Shown: positions 44,578 through 54,081, numbered from the stretch's first letter. The stretch: DNA of 64,000 nucleotides from Leptotrichia sp. oral taxon 498 (GCF_002240055.1 NZ_CP016753.1:1612001-1676000); one strand, 5' to 3'. Made by a program: numbers and translations. Notes: a model not told the origin generated them from the letters alone.

Positions 44578-46167
44578 ATGAAAAAGGCTAGAAAATACGT
44601 ATTTGATATTGAAGTATTTCCGAATTATTTTTGTGTCGTAGCAAAGCAGTTAAATGGCAAAGATATTTTTGTCATTGACTCAGATAACTTTAATCAGCAA
44701 AAAAAAAGGCTTTATGATATTGTGTCAAAAAACGTGATGATTTCATATGCAGGACATGGATTTGATGATTTGATTATAAATGAACTTTTGAGATATAAAA
44801 ATAGAGTGGCAAAAAGATTTTTATTGAATAAAAATATCAATGAAATCCAAAATTTGTATAAAGAAAAATATAAAAACGGGAAATGTGAATTCTATTCTTA
44901 TGATATTGCCGATGAATATGACTTAAAGCTGGGCGTAAAAGGATTTGAATTTAATTTGGGTGAAAATATTGAAGAGCAGGATTTTGCAAATTTTAATAAG
45001 AGTATAAAAAAGGACAACTATGATGAAATAGTTGAAAAAGTTGTGGATTATTGTTTAAAAGATGTCTTGGCTACAGAGAAGATGTACAATTATGTCTCTA
45101 AGAATAAAAATAATTGGGAAGAAAAAGAAAATTTATTAAATATTATAACAACTGGAAATTATAAAAACAGTATGAAGTTAAAAACTAAAATAAAATATCT
45201 TTATTATAACAATGATAAACTTTTATCGTTAATTTTGAAAAATAATTTAAATATTGAACAACCTAAAATGATTCCTAAAAAAGTTTTTAAAACAGTAGAA
45301 GAAAGTTACTATTTGAACGACAATGTGTACAAACTGTCAATAAAAGATGATTTTTTGTATAATAGTCTTTTGGAAAATAAAATGTTTAAAAAAAATGATT
45401 TGAATATTTTAGAGAAAATTTCAAAAAATTTACTTTTACAATCTTCATATTTAAAAGGAATCACAAAAAAATATGAAAGAATAATTTTAAAAAAATTAAA
45501 AAAATATTTTAGAAAAAAGAATATTAAAGTGCTAGAAGTCTTTAAAAATGAAGTTTTTTTATTGATTGATAAAAATGTGGAAGAGTTAAAAACTAAAATG
45601 GAAAATAAATATAGCAATATTTTAGAAATAAATTATATAAGTAATTTTTTAAAAGATAAAAAATCGCTGCTTTATGAAATTGATAAAAAGATTACTGGAA
45701 CAAATGAGTTTGATTATGGTAATTTAATTATACCAAGGCAGCACATTTGGCTGATAAAAGTGCTTAAAAATTACTTTTTTGACAAGAAAAACATTGAAAC
45801 CGAAATAAAAGAATTATTTTTAAAAAATCCTGATGTATTTTTTTTGTATGCTTCTATCTACGAAAATATTTATGCGTGTGATAACGATGGTAAAGTGCTT
45901 TATGAAGATAACGACAGACTTAGAAAAAATAGAAAATACCGATTATATTTTTCAAAAACTGGGAATTATAAAGTTGTAATTCAAGAGAAAAATAAATATT
46001 ATAAAAAATTTGGATTTGGAGATGTAAATAGCAATTTATATAAAGTAAAAAAAGTGGAAACGAATGTAAGTGAATTTGAGAATTATGAAGATATGGATTT
46101 ATGCAGTTATATTGACTATGCTAAAAATTATATAGATGAAAATTTTAGTGAAAAAAGCAATTCATAA
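44578..46167 (+). CDS. DnaQ-fold exonuclease protein resembling a reduced phage DNA polymerase
   Basis: 529 residues, not a family I can name. The N-terminal 170 residues carry the three exonuclease motifs of proofreading polymerases: ExoI FDIEVFPNYF (D10, E12), ExoII SYAGHGFDDLI (D63) and ExoIII DYCLKDVLATEKM (Y158, D162). The spacing and 'DIEVFPNYF' wording recall phage-type polymerases. After this no recognisable polymerase catalytic motif is left. Yet a middle segment (IKVLEVFKNEVFLLIDKN) and the C-terminal part (LKNYFFDKKNIETEIKELFL; DNDGKVLYEDNDRLRKNRKY) look like the palm/thumb end of those polymerases. Charged, AT-biased composition. It lies 18 nt behind truB and before ruvC, so it is probably expressed with housekeeping genes. 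Function unknown. Confidence 0.7.
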   Translation: MKKARKYVFDIEVFPNYFCVVAKQLNGKDIFVIDSDNFNQQKKRLYDIVSKNVMISYAGHGFDDLIINELLRYKNRVAKRFLLNKNINEIQNLYKEKYKNGKCEFYSYDIADEYDLKLGVKGFEFNLGENIEEQDFANFNKSIKKDNYDEIVEKVVDYCLKDVLATEKMYNYVSKNKNNWEEKENLLNIITTGNYKNSMKLKTKIKYLYYNNDKLLSLILKNNLNIEQPKMIPKKVFKTVEESYYLNDNVYKLSIKDDFLYNSLLENKMFKKNDLNILEKISKNLLLQSSYLKGITKKYERIILKKLKKYFRKKNIKVLEVFKNEVFLLIDKNVEELKTKMENKYSNILEINYISNFLKDKKSLLYEIDKKITGTNEFDYGNLIIPRQHIWLIKVLKNYFFDKKNIETEIKELFLKNPDVFFLYASIYENIYACDNDGKVLYEDNDRLRKNRKYRLYFSKTGNYKVVIQEKNKYYKKFGFGDVNSNLYKVKKVETNVSEFENYEDMDLCSYIDYAKNYIDENFSEKSNS

Positions 46168-46240
46168 AATTTAAAAATATAGAATTTTTAGAATAAAAAA
46201 TCAAAGAATAAAAAATTAAAAAAAAGTATTAGGAGAAAAA

Positions 46241-46816
46241 ATGAAAGTTTTGGGAATTGATCCAGGAACAGCTATTGTTGGTTATTCGATTATTGATTAT
46301 TCAAAGAAAAGATTAGATGTCTTGGATTACGGTTGTATTTTTACTGAAAAAGATGAAGATATGCCAATTAGATTGGAGAAAATTTATAATTCATTAGATG
46401 AAATTATAAATCGTTATAAACCAACTGATATGGCGATAGAAGATTTATTCTTTTTTAAAAATCAGAAAACGGTTATAAAAGTGGGACAGGCAAGAGGCGT
46501 GATCACACTTGCTGGACAAAAAAATAAATTAAATTTATTTAGCTATACTCCACTTCAAGTAAAAATGGGGATTGCAGGATACGGTCGTGCAGATAAAAAA
46601 CAAATTCAGCAAATGGTAAAAATAATTTTGCATTTAGATAAAATTCCAAAACCAGATGATGCAGCAGATGCACTCGCAATTGCAATTACTCATATCAATT
46701 CAAAAAACGGATTTGGCGGATTTGAGCGAGGAGACAACATAACAAAAAAATTAGAAAAATTAAATTCGGATAAAATAAAGTTATCAGATTATAAAAAATT
46801 ATTGAATAGTAAATAA
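46241..46816 (+). CDS. ruvC: Holliday junction resolvase RuvC
   Basis: 191-residue endonuclease of homologous recombination. Acidic catalytic residues are visible as D7 (GIDPGTAIVGY), E67 (AIEDLFFFKNQKT) and the aspartates of KPDDAADALAIAI near 140. Length is slightly above the usual 165-180 because of a lysine-rich tail. AGGAG precedes the ATG. ruvA and ruvB are not in the window. Confidence 0.95.
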   Translation: MKVLGIDPGTAIVGYSIIDYSKKRLDVLDYGCIFTEKDEDMPIRLEKIYNSLDEIINRYKPTDMAIEDLFFFKNQKTVIKVGQARGVITLAGQKNKLNLFSYTPLQVKMGIAGYGRADKKQIQQMVKIILHLDKIPKPDDAADALAIAITHINSKNGFGGFERGDNITKKLEKLNSDKIKLSDYKKLLNSK

Positions 46817-46838
46817 AAACAAGAAAGGCGGTAAAAAA

Positions 46839-47306
46839 ATGAATATAGTTTTATTAAATCCAGAAATTCATGTAAATACAGGAAATATTGGAAGAACTTG
46901 TGTTTTGACAAATACAAAATTACATCTAATAAAACCATTGGGATTTGAATTAGGTGATAAAAAAATAAAAAGAGCGGGACTGGATTATTGGAAAGATGTT
47001 CAGCTTTTTGTCTGGGAAAGCTTGGAGGATTTTTGGAGCAAAAATATTGAAGGTAATGACAGTGCTAAAATTTATATGGCGACTACAAAAACTAAACAAA
47101 AATATACAGATGTAAAATTTCAAAAAGATGATTACATAATGTTTGGACCTGAGTCGAGAGGAATCCCAGAAGATTTTTTAAATGCTCACAAAGAAAAAAA
47201 TATAACAATTCCAATGTTACCAATAGGGCGTTCACTAAATTTATCAAATGCAGTTGCGATTATTTTATATGAAGCGTTAAAACAAGTTAATTTTGAATTT
47301 GAATAA
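46839..47306 (+). CDS. trmL: tRNA (cytidine/uridine-34-2'-O)-methyltransferase
   Basis: 155-residue SPOUT methyltransferase of the TrmL (YibK) type, which methylates the wobble base of leucine tRNAs. It begins MNIVLLNPEIHVNTGNIGRT and has the knot motifs MFGPESRGIPEDFL and PMLPIGRSLNLSNAVAIILY. Length matches the family exactly. It starts 22 nt after ruvC behind a GAAAGGCGG site. Confidence 0.93.
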   Translation: MNIVLLNPEIHVNTGNIGRTCVLTNTKLHLIKPLGFELGDKKIKRAGLDYWKDVQLFVWESLEDFWSKNIEGNDSAKIYMATTKTKQKYTDVKFQKDDYIMFGPESRGIPEDFLNAHKEKNITIPMLPIGRSLNLSNAVAIILYEALKQVNFEFE

Positions 47307-47319
47307 TAAAAAATTTTTT

Positions 47320-47348
47320 TTGAGTTATATTAAACTATGTGATATAAT
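47320..47348 (+). promoter_or_regulatory. thyA promoter
   Basis: TTGAGT (47320-47325) and TATAAT (47343-47348), 17-nt spacer. The leader to the thyA ATG is about 110 nt and contains AAAGGAG (47374-47380) 83 nt upstream of the start and an ACAAAAT/ATTTTGT hairpin (47394-47436). Confidence 0.55.
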
Positions 47349-47463
47349 AAGAAATAGAGAAATTTAAATGATGAAAGGAGAGCATCTTAGAATACAAAAT
47401 GAATTTATTTTGAAATGAATTTATTTTCAATTTTGTAAATTTAAGGGTTATAAAGATTAAAAT

Positions 47464-48333
47464 ATGAAACAATATTTGGATATGGTAAAGTATGTGTTAG
47501 ATAACGGAACAAGAAAAAAAAATCGAACAGGAGTGGACACTATTTCAACATTTGCTTATTTTTACAAAGTTGATTTAAGTTGTGGTTATCCGTTATTGAC
47601 TACTAAAAAGATGTACTTTAACTCGATGCTGTATGAGTTATTCTGGTATTTGTCGGGCGATGAGCATATAAAAAATTTAAGAAAAAAAACAAAAATTTGG
47701 GACGCTTGGGCTGACAAGGAAGGTAGGCTTGAAACAGCTTACGGAAGATTTTGGAGAAGGTATCCTGTGCCAGAAATTTCACTGGATGGGGAACTTTTTG
47801 CAGATGAAAGTAATCCTTGGACAACACAGGAAGAAAATGGACAGCTTGTATTTGATCAAATCCAATACATCATTGATACATTAAAGGAAATGAAAGTAAA
47901 CCCGCAGACAAAAAATGGACGAAGAATGGTAGTTGTCGCTTGGAATCCAGGAAATGCCACTATTAGTAAATTGCCACCATGTCATTACACTTTTGCGTTT
48001 AATGTTTCAGGAAATAAATTAAATTGTCATTTGACTCAAAGAAGTGGAGATATTGCGTTAGGAATTCCTTTTAATTTGGCTTGTTATTCGTTACTTACAA
48101 TGATGATTGCAAAAGAGTGCGGGTATGAACCTGGAGAATTTGCTCATACGATAATTGATGCTCACATTTATGAAAATCACATTGACGGCCTTCATGAGCA
48201 GCTTAAAAGAGAGCCAATGAAATTAGCTAAAATTAAAATTGCTGATAAACCGTTTAATGAATTGACATTTGAAGATATTACACTTGAAGATTACAAAAGC
48301 CATCCTGCAATAAAATTTGAAGTGGCAGTATAA
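47464..48333 (+). CDS. thyA: Thymidylate synthase
   Basis: 289 residues; makes dTMP from dUMP with methylene-tetrahydrofolate. The nucleophile is C173 in LPPCHYTFAFNV; also conserved are KNRTGVDTIS, LTQRSGDIALGIPFNLACY and the C-terminal IKFEVAV. ATG 47464 gives the usual N-terminus (MKQYLDMVKYVLDNGT) although no good ribosome binding site sits at normal distance (a weak TAAGGG is 16 nt away). The gene pairs with folA, which regenerates tetrahydrofolate, 17 nt downstream. Confidence 0.96.
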   Translation: MKQYLDMVKYVLDNGTRKKNRTGVDTISTFAYFYKVDLSCGYPLLTTKKMYFNSMLYELFWYLSGDEHIKNLRKKTKIWDAWADKEGRLETAYGRFWRRYPVPEISLDGELFADESNPWTTQEENGQLVFDQIQYIIDTLKEMKVNPQTKNGRRMVVVAWNPGNATISKLPPCHYTFAFNVSGNKLNCHLTQRSGDIALGIPFNLACYSLLTMMIAKECGYEPGEFAHTIIDAHIYENHIDGLHEQLKREPMKLAKIKIADKPFNELTFEDITLEDYKSHPAIKFEVAV

Positions 48334-48350
48334 CTTTGGAGGTGGAAAAT

Positions 48351-48839
48351 ATGTATAGCTTGATTGTTGCGATCGGTAAAAATAATGAGATTGGAAAAGA
48401 AAATAAGCTTCTTTGGCATATTAGCGAAGATTTAAAAAATTTTAAGAAAGTAACTTCTGGAAAAAAGATTATAATGGGGAGAAAAACTTTTGAGAGCATT
48501 GGCAGACCACTTCCAAATCGTGAAAATATTGTGCTTTCAAAGACAATAAAAAATGATGATAATTCTATTTTGATTTTTGACGATTTTTATAAATTAATAG
48601 AAAAATTTAAAGATTCAGACGAAGAAATTTTTATAATTGGTGGCGAAAAAGTTTATAAAAAGTCTTTGGAACTAGGAATTGTAGATAAAATGTATATAAG
48701 TTATATAAATTTTGAAGATGAAATGGCTGATGCTTATTTTCCTAAAATAGATTTCAAAAATTGGGAAAAAGTTTTTGAGAAAAAATATGAAAATTGGAAG
48801 TTTTGTATTTTTGATAAAGTTAAAAAGGAGAAAAGTTAA
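48351..48839 (+). CDS. folA: Dihydrofolate reductase
   Basis: 162 residues; reduces dihydrofolate produced by ThyA. Landmarks: YSLIVAIGKNNEIGKENKLL with the Met20-type loop, LWHISEDLKNFKKVTSGKKI, IMGRKTFESIGRPLPNRENI and FIIGGEKVYKKSLE. An upstream in-frame TTG (48336) overlaps the GGAGG itself, so ATG 48351 is the start. The pairing thyA-folA is common and makes functional sense. Confidence 0.95.
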   Translation: MYSLIVAIGKNNEIGKENKLLWHISEDLKNFKKVTSGKKIIMGRKTFESIGRPLPNRENIVLSKTIKNDDNSILIFDDFYKLIEKFKDSDEEIFIIGGEKVYKKSLELGIVDKMYISYINFEDEMADAYFPKIDFKNWEKVFEKKYENWKFCIFDKVKKEKS

Positions 48840-48841
48840 AT

Positions 48842-49408
48842 ATGCCAAAGTTGAAGTTTACAAAGGAAATTATAGTTAATGCGGCTTATGATATTTTAAA
48901 AGAAGAAGGATTTGAAAATATAAGTGCCAGAAAAATTGCAAAGAAGTTGAATTGTTCCACAGCGCCTATTTACTTTAATTTTGAAACAGTTGAAGAAGTG
49001 AAGAAAGAAGTTATTAATCTGTGTGAAAAAAAACTAAATAAATATTTATATGGAAATTATTCACAAAGGAAAATATTAAACGCTTCAATTGGATTTATAA
49101 TTTTTGCAAGAGAAGAAAAAGAATTATTTAAAACGATATTTTTAAATATTACGGAAAGATTTAAAAAATTGTATAACGAAACGTTGGATTACCTTTTGAC
49201 TCAGGAAAGTCTTTTACTAAGTTTTCCAAATTTAACTTTTGAAGAAGGAAAAGAAATAATAAACAAATTGTGGTATTTTATATTTGGATATGCAACATTG
49301 GTTTGCACAAGTTTTAGCAATGAAGAAAAAAAGAACGAAACTAATAAAGTTATTGAAGAGAAAATAATCGGAATGTCAAAGTATTTTAAAATGGAAAATT
49401 TTAAATAA
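48842..49408 (+). CDS. TetR family transcriptional regulator
   Basis: 188 residues. The N-terminal DNA-binding domain (about 8-50) reads FTKEIIVNAAYDILKEEGFE ... SARKIAKKLNCSTAPIYFNF, the TetR pattern. The C-terminal all-helical ligand domain is AT-biased and not assignable. It starts 2 nt after the folA stop with its RBS (AAGGAG) inside folA, so translation is probably coupled. It could control this gene group or membrane lipid genes such as the next acyltransferase. Confidence 0.85.
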   Translation: MPKLKFTKEIIVNAAYDILKEEGFENISARKIAKKLNCSTAPIYFNFETVEEVKKEVINLCEKKLNKYLYGNYSQRKILNASIGFIIFAREEKELFKTIFLNITERFKKLYNETLDYLLTQESLLLSFPNLTFEEGKEIINKLWYFIFGYATLVCTSFSNEEKKNETNKVIEEKIIGMSKYFKMENFK

Positions 49409-49427
49409 AAAATGGAGATATAAATTT

Positions 49428-50105
49428 ATGAATAAATACAAATTTTTAGGAATAATTTTACATTTTTTTTACAGAATTTTAAGCTTTATGACAAGGAAAG
49501 AATATTTCTATGCGAAAAATATGAAAATGATGAATAACCCTAATATAATAGTTTTTTGGCACAGAAAAATTTTTACAGTTTGCAATGCGACTAGAATAAT
49601 AAAAAAGAAAGCATCAATTGTCAGTGCTTCCAAAGATGGAGAGATACTTGCGGAAGTTTTAAAGCGAGAGGGAAATGAGTTAATTCGAGGGTCATCAAAT
49701 AGAGATAACATAAAAAGTTTAAAAGAGGCTGTGAGATATGCTAAAAAAAATTATACATTGGGGATTGCAATTGATGGGCCTAGTGGACCAATTTTTGAGC
49801 CTAAGGCTGGAGCAGTTTTTATAGCACAAAAAACTGGAATGCCAATAGTTCCAGTAAGTTCTTATTGCAGTAAAAAGTGGATTTTTAAAAATATGTGGGA
49901 TAAACTGGAAATTCCAAAGCCATTTTCTAAATGTGTTCATTATGTTGGAGAAGAGTTTTATTTATCAAAAGAAGTAAAAATGGAAGATGCAATAAAAATA
50001 GTAAAAGAAAAAATACATAGTGCTGGCTACAAAGCGTTTGAAATTTATGAAAAAAAATATAATAAAAATTCAAAAACACTTGAATTTAACGAAGAAAAGT
50101 TTTAA
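49428..50105 (+). CDS. DUF374 lysophospholipid acyltransferase-like protein
   Basis: 225 residues of the LPLAT superfamily, DUF374 branch. The catalytic HX4-type site is replaced in this branch by FWHRKIFTVC, followed by IVSASKDGEILAEVL, LIRGSSNRDNIKSLKEAVRY and GIAIDGPSGPIFEPKAGA, all family landmarks. DUF374 proteins occur in Gram-negative bacteria and are thought to act in lipid A or phospholipid acylation. An N-terminal hydrophobic segment anchors it at the inner membrane. Confidence 0.85.
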   Translation: MNKYKFLGIILHFFYRILSFMTRKEYFYAKNMKMMNNPNIIVFWHRKIFTVCNATRIIKKKASIVSASKDGEILAEVLKREGNELIRGSSNRDNIKSLKEAVRYAKKNYTLGIAIDGPSGPIFEPKAGAVFIAQKTGMPIVPVSSYCSKKWIFKNMWDKLEIPKPFSKCVHYVGEEFYLSKEVKMEDAIKIVKEKIHSAGYKAFEIYEKKYNKNSKTLEFNEEKF

Positions 50106-50175
50106 AATGAAATATAATATAATTAAAATTAAACTAAAATATACATCAATTAAATTTTAAGGAGGAATAAAAAAT

Positions 50176-52086
50176 ATGTCAAAATCGTTTTATATAACAA
50201 CACCAATTTATTATCCGAATGCGGCACCACATGTTGGGACGGCATATACGACAATTATTTGTGATGTTGTTGCAAGATATAAAAGGTTATTAGGCTATGA
50301 TGTAACTTTTTTAACTGGAGTAGATGAACATGGGCAAAAAATTCAGCAGGCTGCTGAAAAAAACGGATTTACACCACAGCAATGGGTTGATAAAATGTCA
50401 CTAAATTTTACAACACTTTGGGAAAAATTAAACATTTCAAATACTGATTTTATGAGAACGACTCAACAAAGGCATATAAATAGTGTAAAAGAAATAGTAA
50501 AAACAGTAAATGAAAAAGGCGATATTTATCGTGGGGAATACAGCGGGAAATATTGTGTTTCAGAGGAGACTTTTGTTCCTGAAAATCAACTGGTAGACGG
50601 AAAATACATGGGAAAAGAAGTTATTGACGTAAAAGAAACTTCATATTTTTTTAAATTGTCAAAATATGGGGACAAATTATTAAAGTACATTGAAGAAAAT
50701 CCTAATTTTATCAAGCCTGAAAGTAAAAAAAATGAAGTGATTGCATTTATAAAACAAGGGTTGCAAGATTTATCAATTTCAAGAACGGTATTTGACTGGG
50801 GAATTCCGTTAGAATTGGAGGAAGGGCATGTTATTTATGTCTGGTTTGATGCTTTGACTAATTATTTGACTGGAGCAAAATATTCAGAAGATAAAGGAAG
50901 ATTTGAAGATATTTGGATAAATGGGGAAGTGAATCATGTAGTTGGAAAAGATATTTTGAGATTTCATGCTATAATTTGGCCTGCTATGCTTATGTCTGCT
51001 GGTATTCCATTGCCTCAAACAATAGCTGCACACGGATGGTGGACGGTCGAAGGAGAAAAGATGTCAAAATCTCTTGGAAATGTTATAGATCCAGCAAAAG
51101 AAGTGGATAAATATGGACTTGATGCCTTTAGATATTATTTGATGAGAGAAGCAACATTTGGACATGATGCGGATTATTCAAAAAAATCAATGATTCAAAG
51201 AATAAATTCTGATTTGGCAAATGACCTTGGAAATTTACTTAATAGAACAATTGGAATGCAAAAAAAATATTTTGATTTGGAAGTTGTGTTAAATGAAGAT
51301 AATAAAGAAATTGATAACGAACTAAAAAATTTGTGGGATAAAACATTAAAAGAATTGGATAAACATATGAATGAATATCAATTTTCAGAAGCTCTAAAAG
51401 ATATTTGGAAATTTATTTCAAGACTTAATAAATACATTGATGAATGTGAGCCTTGGAAATTGGCAAAGGAAGAAGATAAAAAGAATAGACTTTCAACAGT
51501 CATGTACAATCTGGTTGAAGGACTTTACAAAATTGCTATCATAATTTCACCATTTATGCCGCAGACAGCACAAAAAATGATAAATCAGCTAGGACTTATT
51601 GAAGATGTGACAAAAGTTAAATTGAAAAAGTTCAAAGAATGGGGAATTTATCCGATTGGAAATAAATTGAAGGAACCTGAACCTATTTTTCCGCGAATTG
51701 ATTTGGAGGAAATTGAAGATGAAGAAAAAGAAGAGTTTAACTCAGATTTAGAAATTGAAAATTCAATTACAATTAATGACTTTGGTAAAATTGAAATGAA
51801 AGTTGTGCAAATTGAAAAAGTTTCCAAAGTTGAGAATACAGATAAACTTTTAAAATTTATCGTTAATACGGGAACTGAAAAAAGACAAATTGTTTCAGGA
51901 ATTGCAAAATGGTATAAAAAAGAAGAAGAATTGATAGGGAAAAAGGTTATGGCTGTGCTAAACTTAGAACCAGTAAAATTAAAAGGAGAAATTTCACAGG
52001 GAATGCTTTTGACGACTGTGGAGAAAAAAAAGATAAAATTGATATTCATTGATGAAAATGTAAAACTTGGAGCGAATGTTAAATAG
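50176..52086 (+). CDS. metG: Methionyl-tRNA synthetase
   Basis: 636 residues. The HIGH-type motif is HVGT in IYYPNAAPHVGTAYT; KMSKS is intact (GEKMSKSLGNVIDP). The connective peptide has the short KYCVSEETFVPENQL form without a full zinc-knuckle set, as in MetG2-type enzymes. The C-terminal 100 residues (FGKIEMKVVQIEKVSKVENT onward) form the EMAP/Arc1p-type tRNA-binding domain used for dimerisation and tRNA binding. RBS AAGGAGG. No T-box leader is visible. Confidence 0.96.
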   Translation: MSKSFYITTPIYYPNAAPHVGTAYTTIICDVVARYKRLLGYDVTFLTGVDEHGQKIQQAAEKNGFTPQQWVDKMSLNFTTLWEKLNISNTDFMRTTQQRHINSVKEIVKTVNEKGDIYRGEYSGKYCVSEETFVPENQLVDGKYMGKEVIDVKETSYFFKLSKYGDKLLKYIEENPNFIKPESKKNEVIAFIKQGLQDLSISRTVFDWGIPLELEEGHVIYVWFDALTNYLTGAKYSEDKGRFEDIWINGEVNHVVGKDILRFHAIIWPAMLMSAGIPLPQTIAAHGWWTVEGEKMSKSLGNVIDPAKEVDKYGLDAFRYYLMREATFGHDADYSKKSMIQRINSDLANDLGNLLNRTIGMQKKYFDLEVVLNEDNKEIDNELKNLWDKTLKELDKHMNEYQFSEALKDIWKFISRLNKYIDECEPWKLAKEEDKKNRLSTVMYNLVEGLYKIAIIISPFMPQTAQKMINQLGLIEDVTKVKLKKFKEWGIYPIGNKLKEPEPIFPRIDLEEIEDEEKEEFNSDLEIENSITINDFGKIEMKVVQIEKVSKVENTDKLLKFIVNTGTEKRQIVSGIAKWYKKEEELIGKKVMAVLNLEPVKLKGEISQGMLLTTVEKKKIKLIFIDENVKLGANVK

Positions 52087-52143
52087 TGTTTAAAAAGGTT
52101 ATGGGGGTTAATATTTAATTTTGAAAGACAGGATTGGTAAAAT

Positions 52144-53526
52144 ATGAGAAAATGGTTATATTATTTATTTTTTGTTCCATTTTTGTTTGTTTCGTGTTCC
52201 CATGACAAGGGATACGATTATTTGGAAAATTCTTTACTTGGAATTTTTTCAAAACAGGAAAATGACGAATATATATCAAAACAATTAGAAAAAGCGATAA
52301 AATTGAAAAATAAGGAAGCTTTCGCATTGTCGCTTGTATATTTGGAGGGAAATAGCGAGGAAATTTTTGACAAATACTTAAAAAAAAGTAACGGATATGC
52401 TGAATATTTTAAAGCACTTTTACTAAAAAAACAAAATGGCAGTGAAAATGAAATTTTAGAACTTTTGGAAAGCTCTGCCAAGCAGGGATTTAGTAAAGCT
52501 TATTATGTGATGGGGGATATTTACGAAAATAAATTGGAATTTTCAAAAGCTCAGGAATATTTTAAAAAAGGTAAAGAGGCTGGAGACTTTTTATCTTTAC
52601 GTTCATATGAAGCTGGGAAAAATATGATGAGTTATTACGAAAGAATTGAAGCTTTGAATAAAAAAATGACTGCAGGAAATATTTCAAAAGATGAAAAAAA
52701 AGAATTAGGAACTCTTCTTGTGGAAAGAACACAGTATGCTGGAAAAGCTTATGATATTTTGAAAGATTTTTTAGCTGAAAATTATCCACCTGCACTTTAT
52801 GCGAAAGCTAAAGTACTAGAAGGCGATGGAAAAAATGACGAAGCAATTAAATTATATCAAGACACATTGTTTAAAAACAAATATTATTTGTCAGCTTATG
52901 AAATAGCTAAAAAGTTAGCAGATGAAAACAAAAGTTATGAAACGGCGCTACTTCCTTTAGCAGATGTAAAAAGTGATGAAATATTGATAAATAGTTATAT
53001 GGGATATTTATATGAAAATTTGGGAAATTTTAAAGAAGCTGAAAAGTATTATTTAAAAGCAGTTGCTAAAAACGATATAGATACGATGTATTATCTGGGA
53101 AAAATGTATGAAACACAAAATGAATTAAAAAAAGCCAAAAATATGTATACTAAAGCTTATTCACTTGGTTCATCAGAAGCGGGGGAAAGACTGGCGTTTA
53201 TTTATGAAAATGAAGAGCAGAGTAAAAATACATCTCAATCGGAAACTTTAAAAAATAAGGAAGCTAAAAAAATATTAGAAAGATTGTCTAAAAATGACAT
53301 AAGCAGTGCAACAGTAACTTTGAGTTCTTACTATCCAAAAAATAGCAATAAAGTCAGAATATTAAATTTAAAAGCGGCTGTGGATCAATATCCTGAAGCA
53401 TATTATAATCTAGGAGTTTATTATTTTAATAAGAAAAAAAATAAAAAAGCTAAATTTTATTTTATAGCTGCTAAAAGTACAGGATTTGATATTGGGGAAT
53501 TTTATGAAGCTTTTTTAAAAAATTAA
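52144..53526 (+). CDS. TPR/Sel1-repeat lipoprotein
   Basis: 460 residues. A lipoprotein signal ends FLFVSC. The rest is helical repeats: AKQGFSKAYYVMGDIYENK, YLKAVAKNDIDTMYYLGKMY and YTKAYSLGSSEAGERLAFIY have the Sel1/TPR spacing. It probably scaffolds protein interactions on the periplasmic face of an envelope membrane. It is followed after 35 nt by a second lipoprotein with a thioredoxin fold, suggesting a common envelope role. Confidence 0.8.
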   Translation: MRKWLYYLFFVPFLFVSCSHDKGYDYLENSLLGIFSKQENDEYISKQLEKAIKLKNKEAFALSLVYLEGNSEEIFDKYLKKSNGYAEYFKALLLKKQNGSENEILELLESSAKQGFSKAYYVMGDIYENKLEFSKAQEYFKKGKEAGDFLSLRSYEAGKNMMSYYERIEALNKKMTAGNISKDEKKELGTLLVERTQYAGKAYDILKDFLAENYPPALYAKAKVLEGDGKNDEAIKLYQDTLFKNKYYLSAYEIAKKLADENKSYETALLPLADVKSDEILINSYMGYLYENLGNFKEAEKYYLKAVAKNDIDTMYYLGKMYETQNELKKAKNMYTKAYSLGSSEAGERLAFIYENEEQSKNTSQSETLKNKEAKKILERLSKNDISSATVTLSSYYPKNSNKVRILNLKAAVDQYPEAYYNLGVYYFNKKKNKKAKFYFIAAKSTGFDIGEFYEAFLKN

Positions 53527-53561
53527 ATTAATAAAATAAAAATATAAGAAAAGAGGGAAAA

Positions 53562-54077
53562 ATGAAAAAGTTTATTTTGATGTTGTCATTATTCTTAGTG
53601 TTTGTATTATCTTGTGGAAAAGGTAAGGAATTTGTTGTAAAACCATTAAATGGAGCGCAAGATTTAGCTGGAGCTGCACTTCCAGACTTTGAGTTAAAAG
53701 ATTTAAATGGGAAAAAAATAAAAAGTACAAAAATTTTTAAAAATGGGAAAAAGACTCTATTTATAGTTGCAGCTGAATGGTGTCCACATTGTCGTGAAGA
53801 AATTCCTGAAGTACAAAGATTTTATGATAAAAATAAAGATAAAGTAAATGTAGTTATAGTATTTACTAATTCTAGATCAAGTTTGGGAAAAGCTCAAGCG
53901 TATATAAAAGAAAATGGATATACAGTACCAGCATATTATGATGAAGATGGAGAAATTTTAAGAGGATTTGATGTACAAGGATTTCCGTTTAATTTAAAAA
54001 TTAATGGTGACAAAGTCGAAGAAGAATTGGAGTTGCCAGTGGATGAAGATTCACTTACAAAAACTTTTATGAATTAA
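53562..54077 (+). CDS. TlpA/ResA-like thioredoxin-fold lipoprotein
   Basis: 171 residues. Lipobox VLSC; thioredoxin-like domain with the active site AAEWCPHCREEIPEVQRF (CPHC) and the cis-proline loop QGFPFNLKING. The GAALPDFELKDLNGKKI start is typical of AhpC/TSA-Redoxin proteins. A reducing role toward periplasmic disulfides or cytochromes is usual for this family; the partner here is unknown. Confidence 0.85.
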   Translation: MKKFILMLSLFLVFVLSCGKGKEFVVKPLNGAQDLAGAALPDFELKDLNGKKIKSTKIFKNGKKTLFIVAAEWCPHCREEIPEVQRFYDKNKDKVNVVIVFTNSRSSLGKAQAYIKENGYTVPAYYDEDGEILRGFDVQGFPFNLKINGDKVEEELELPVDEDSLTKTFMN

Positions 54078-54081
54078 TTTC

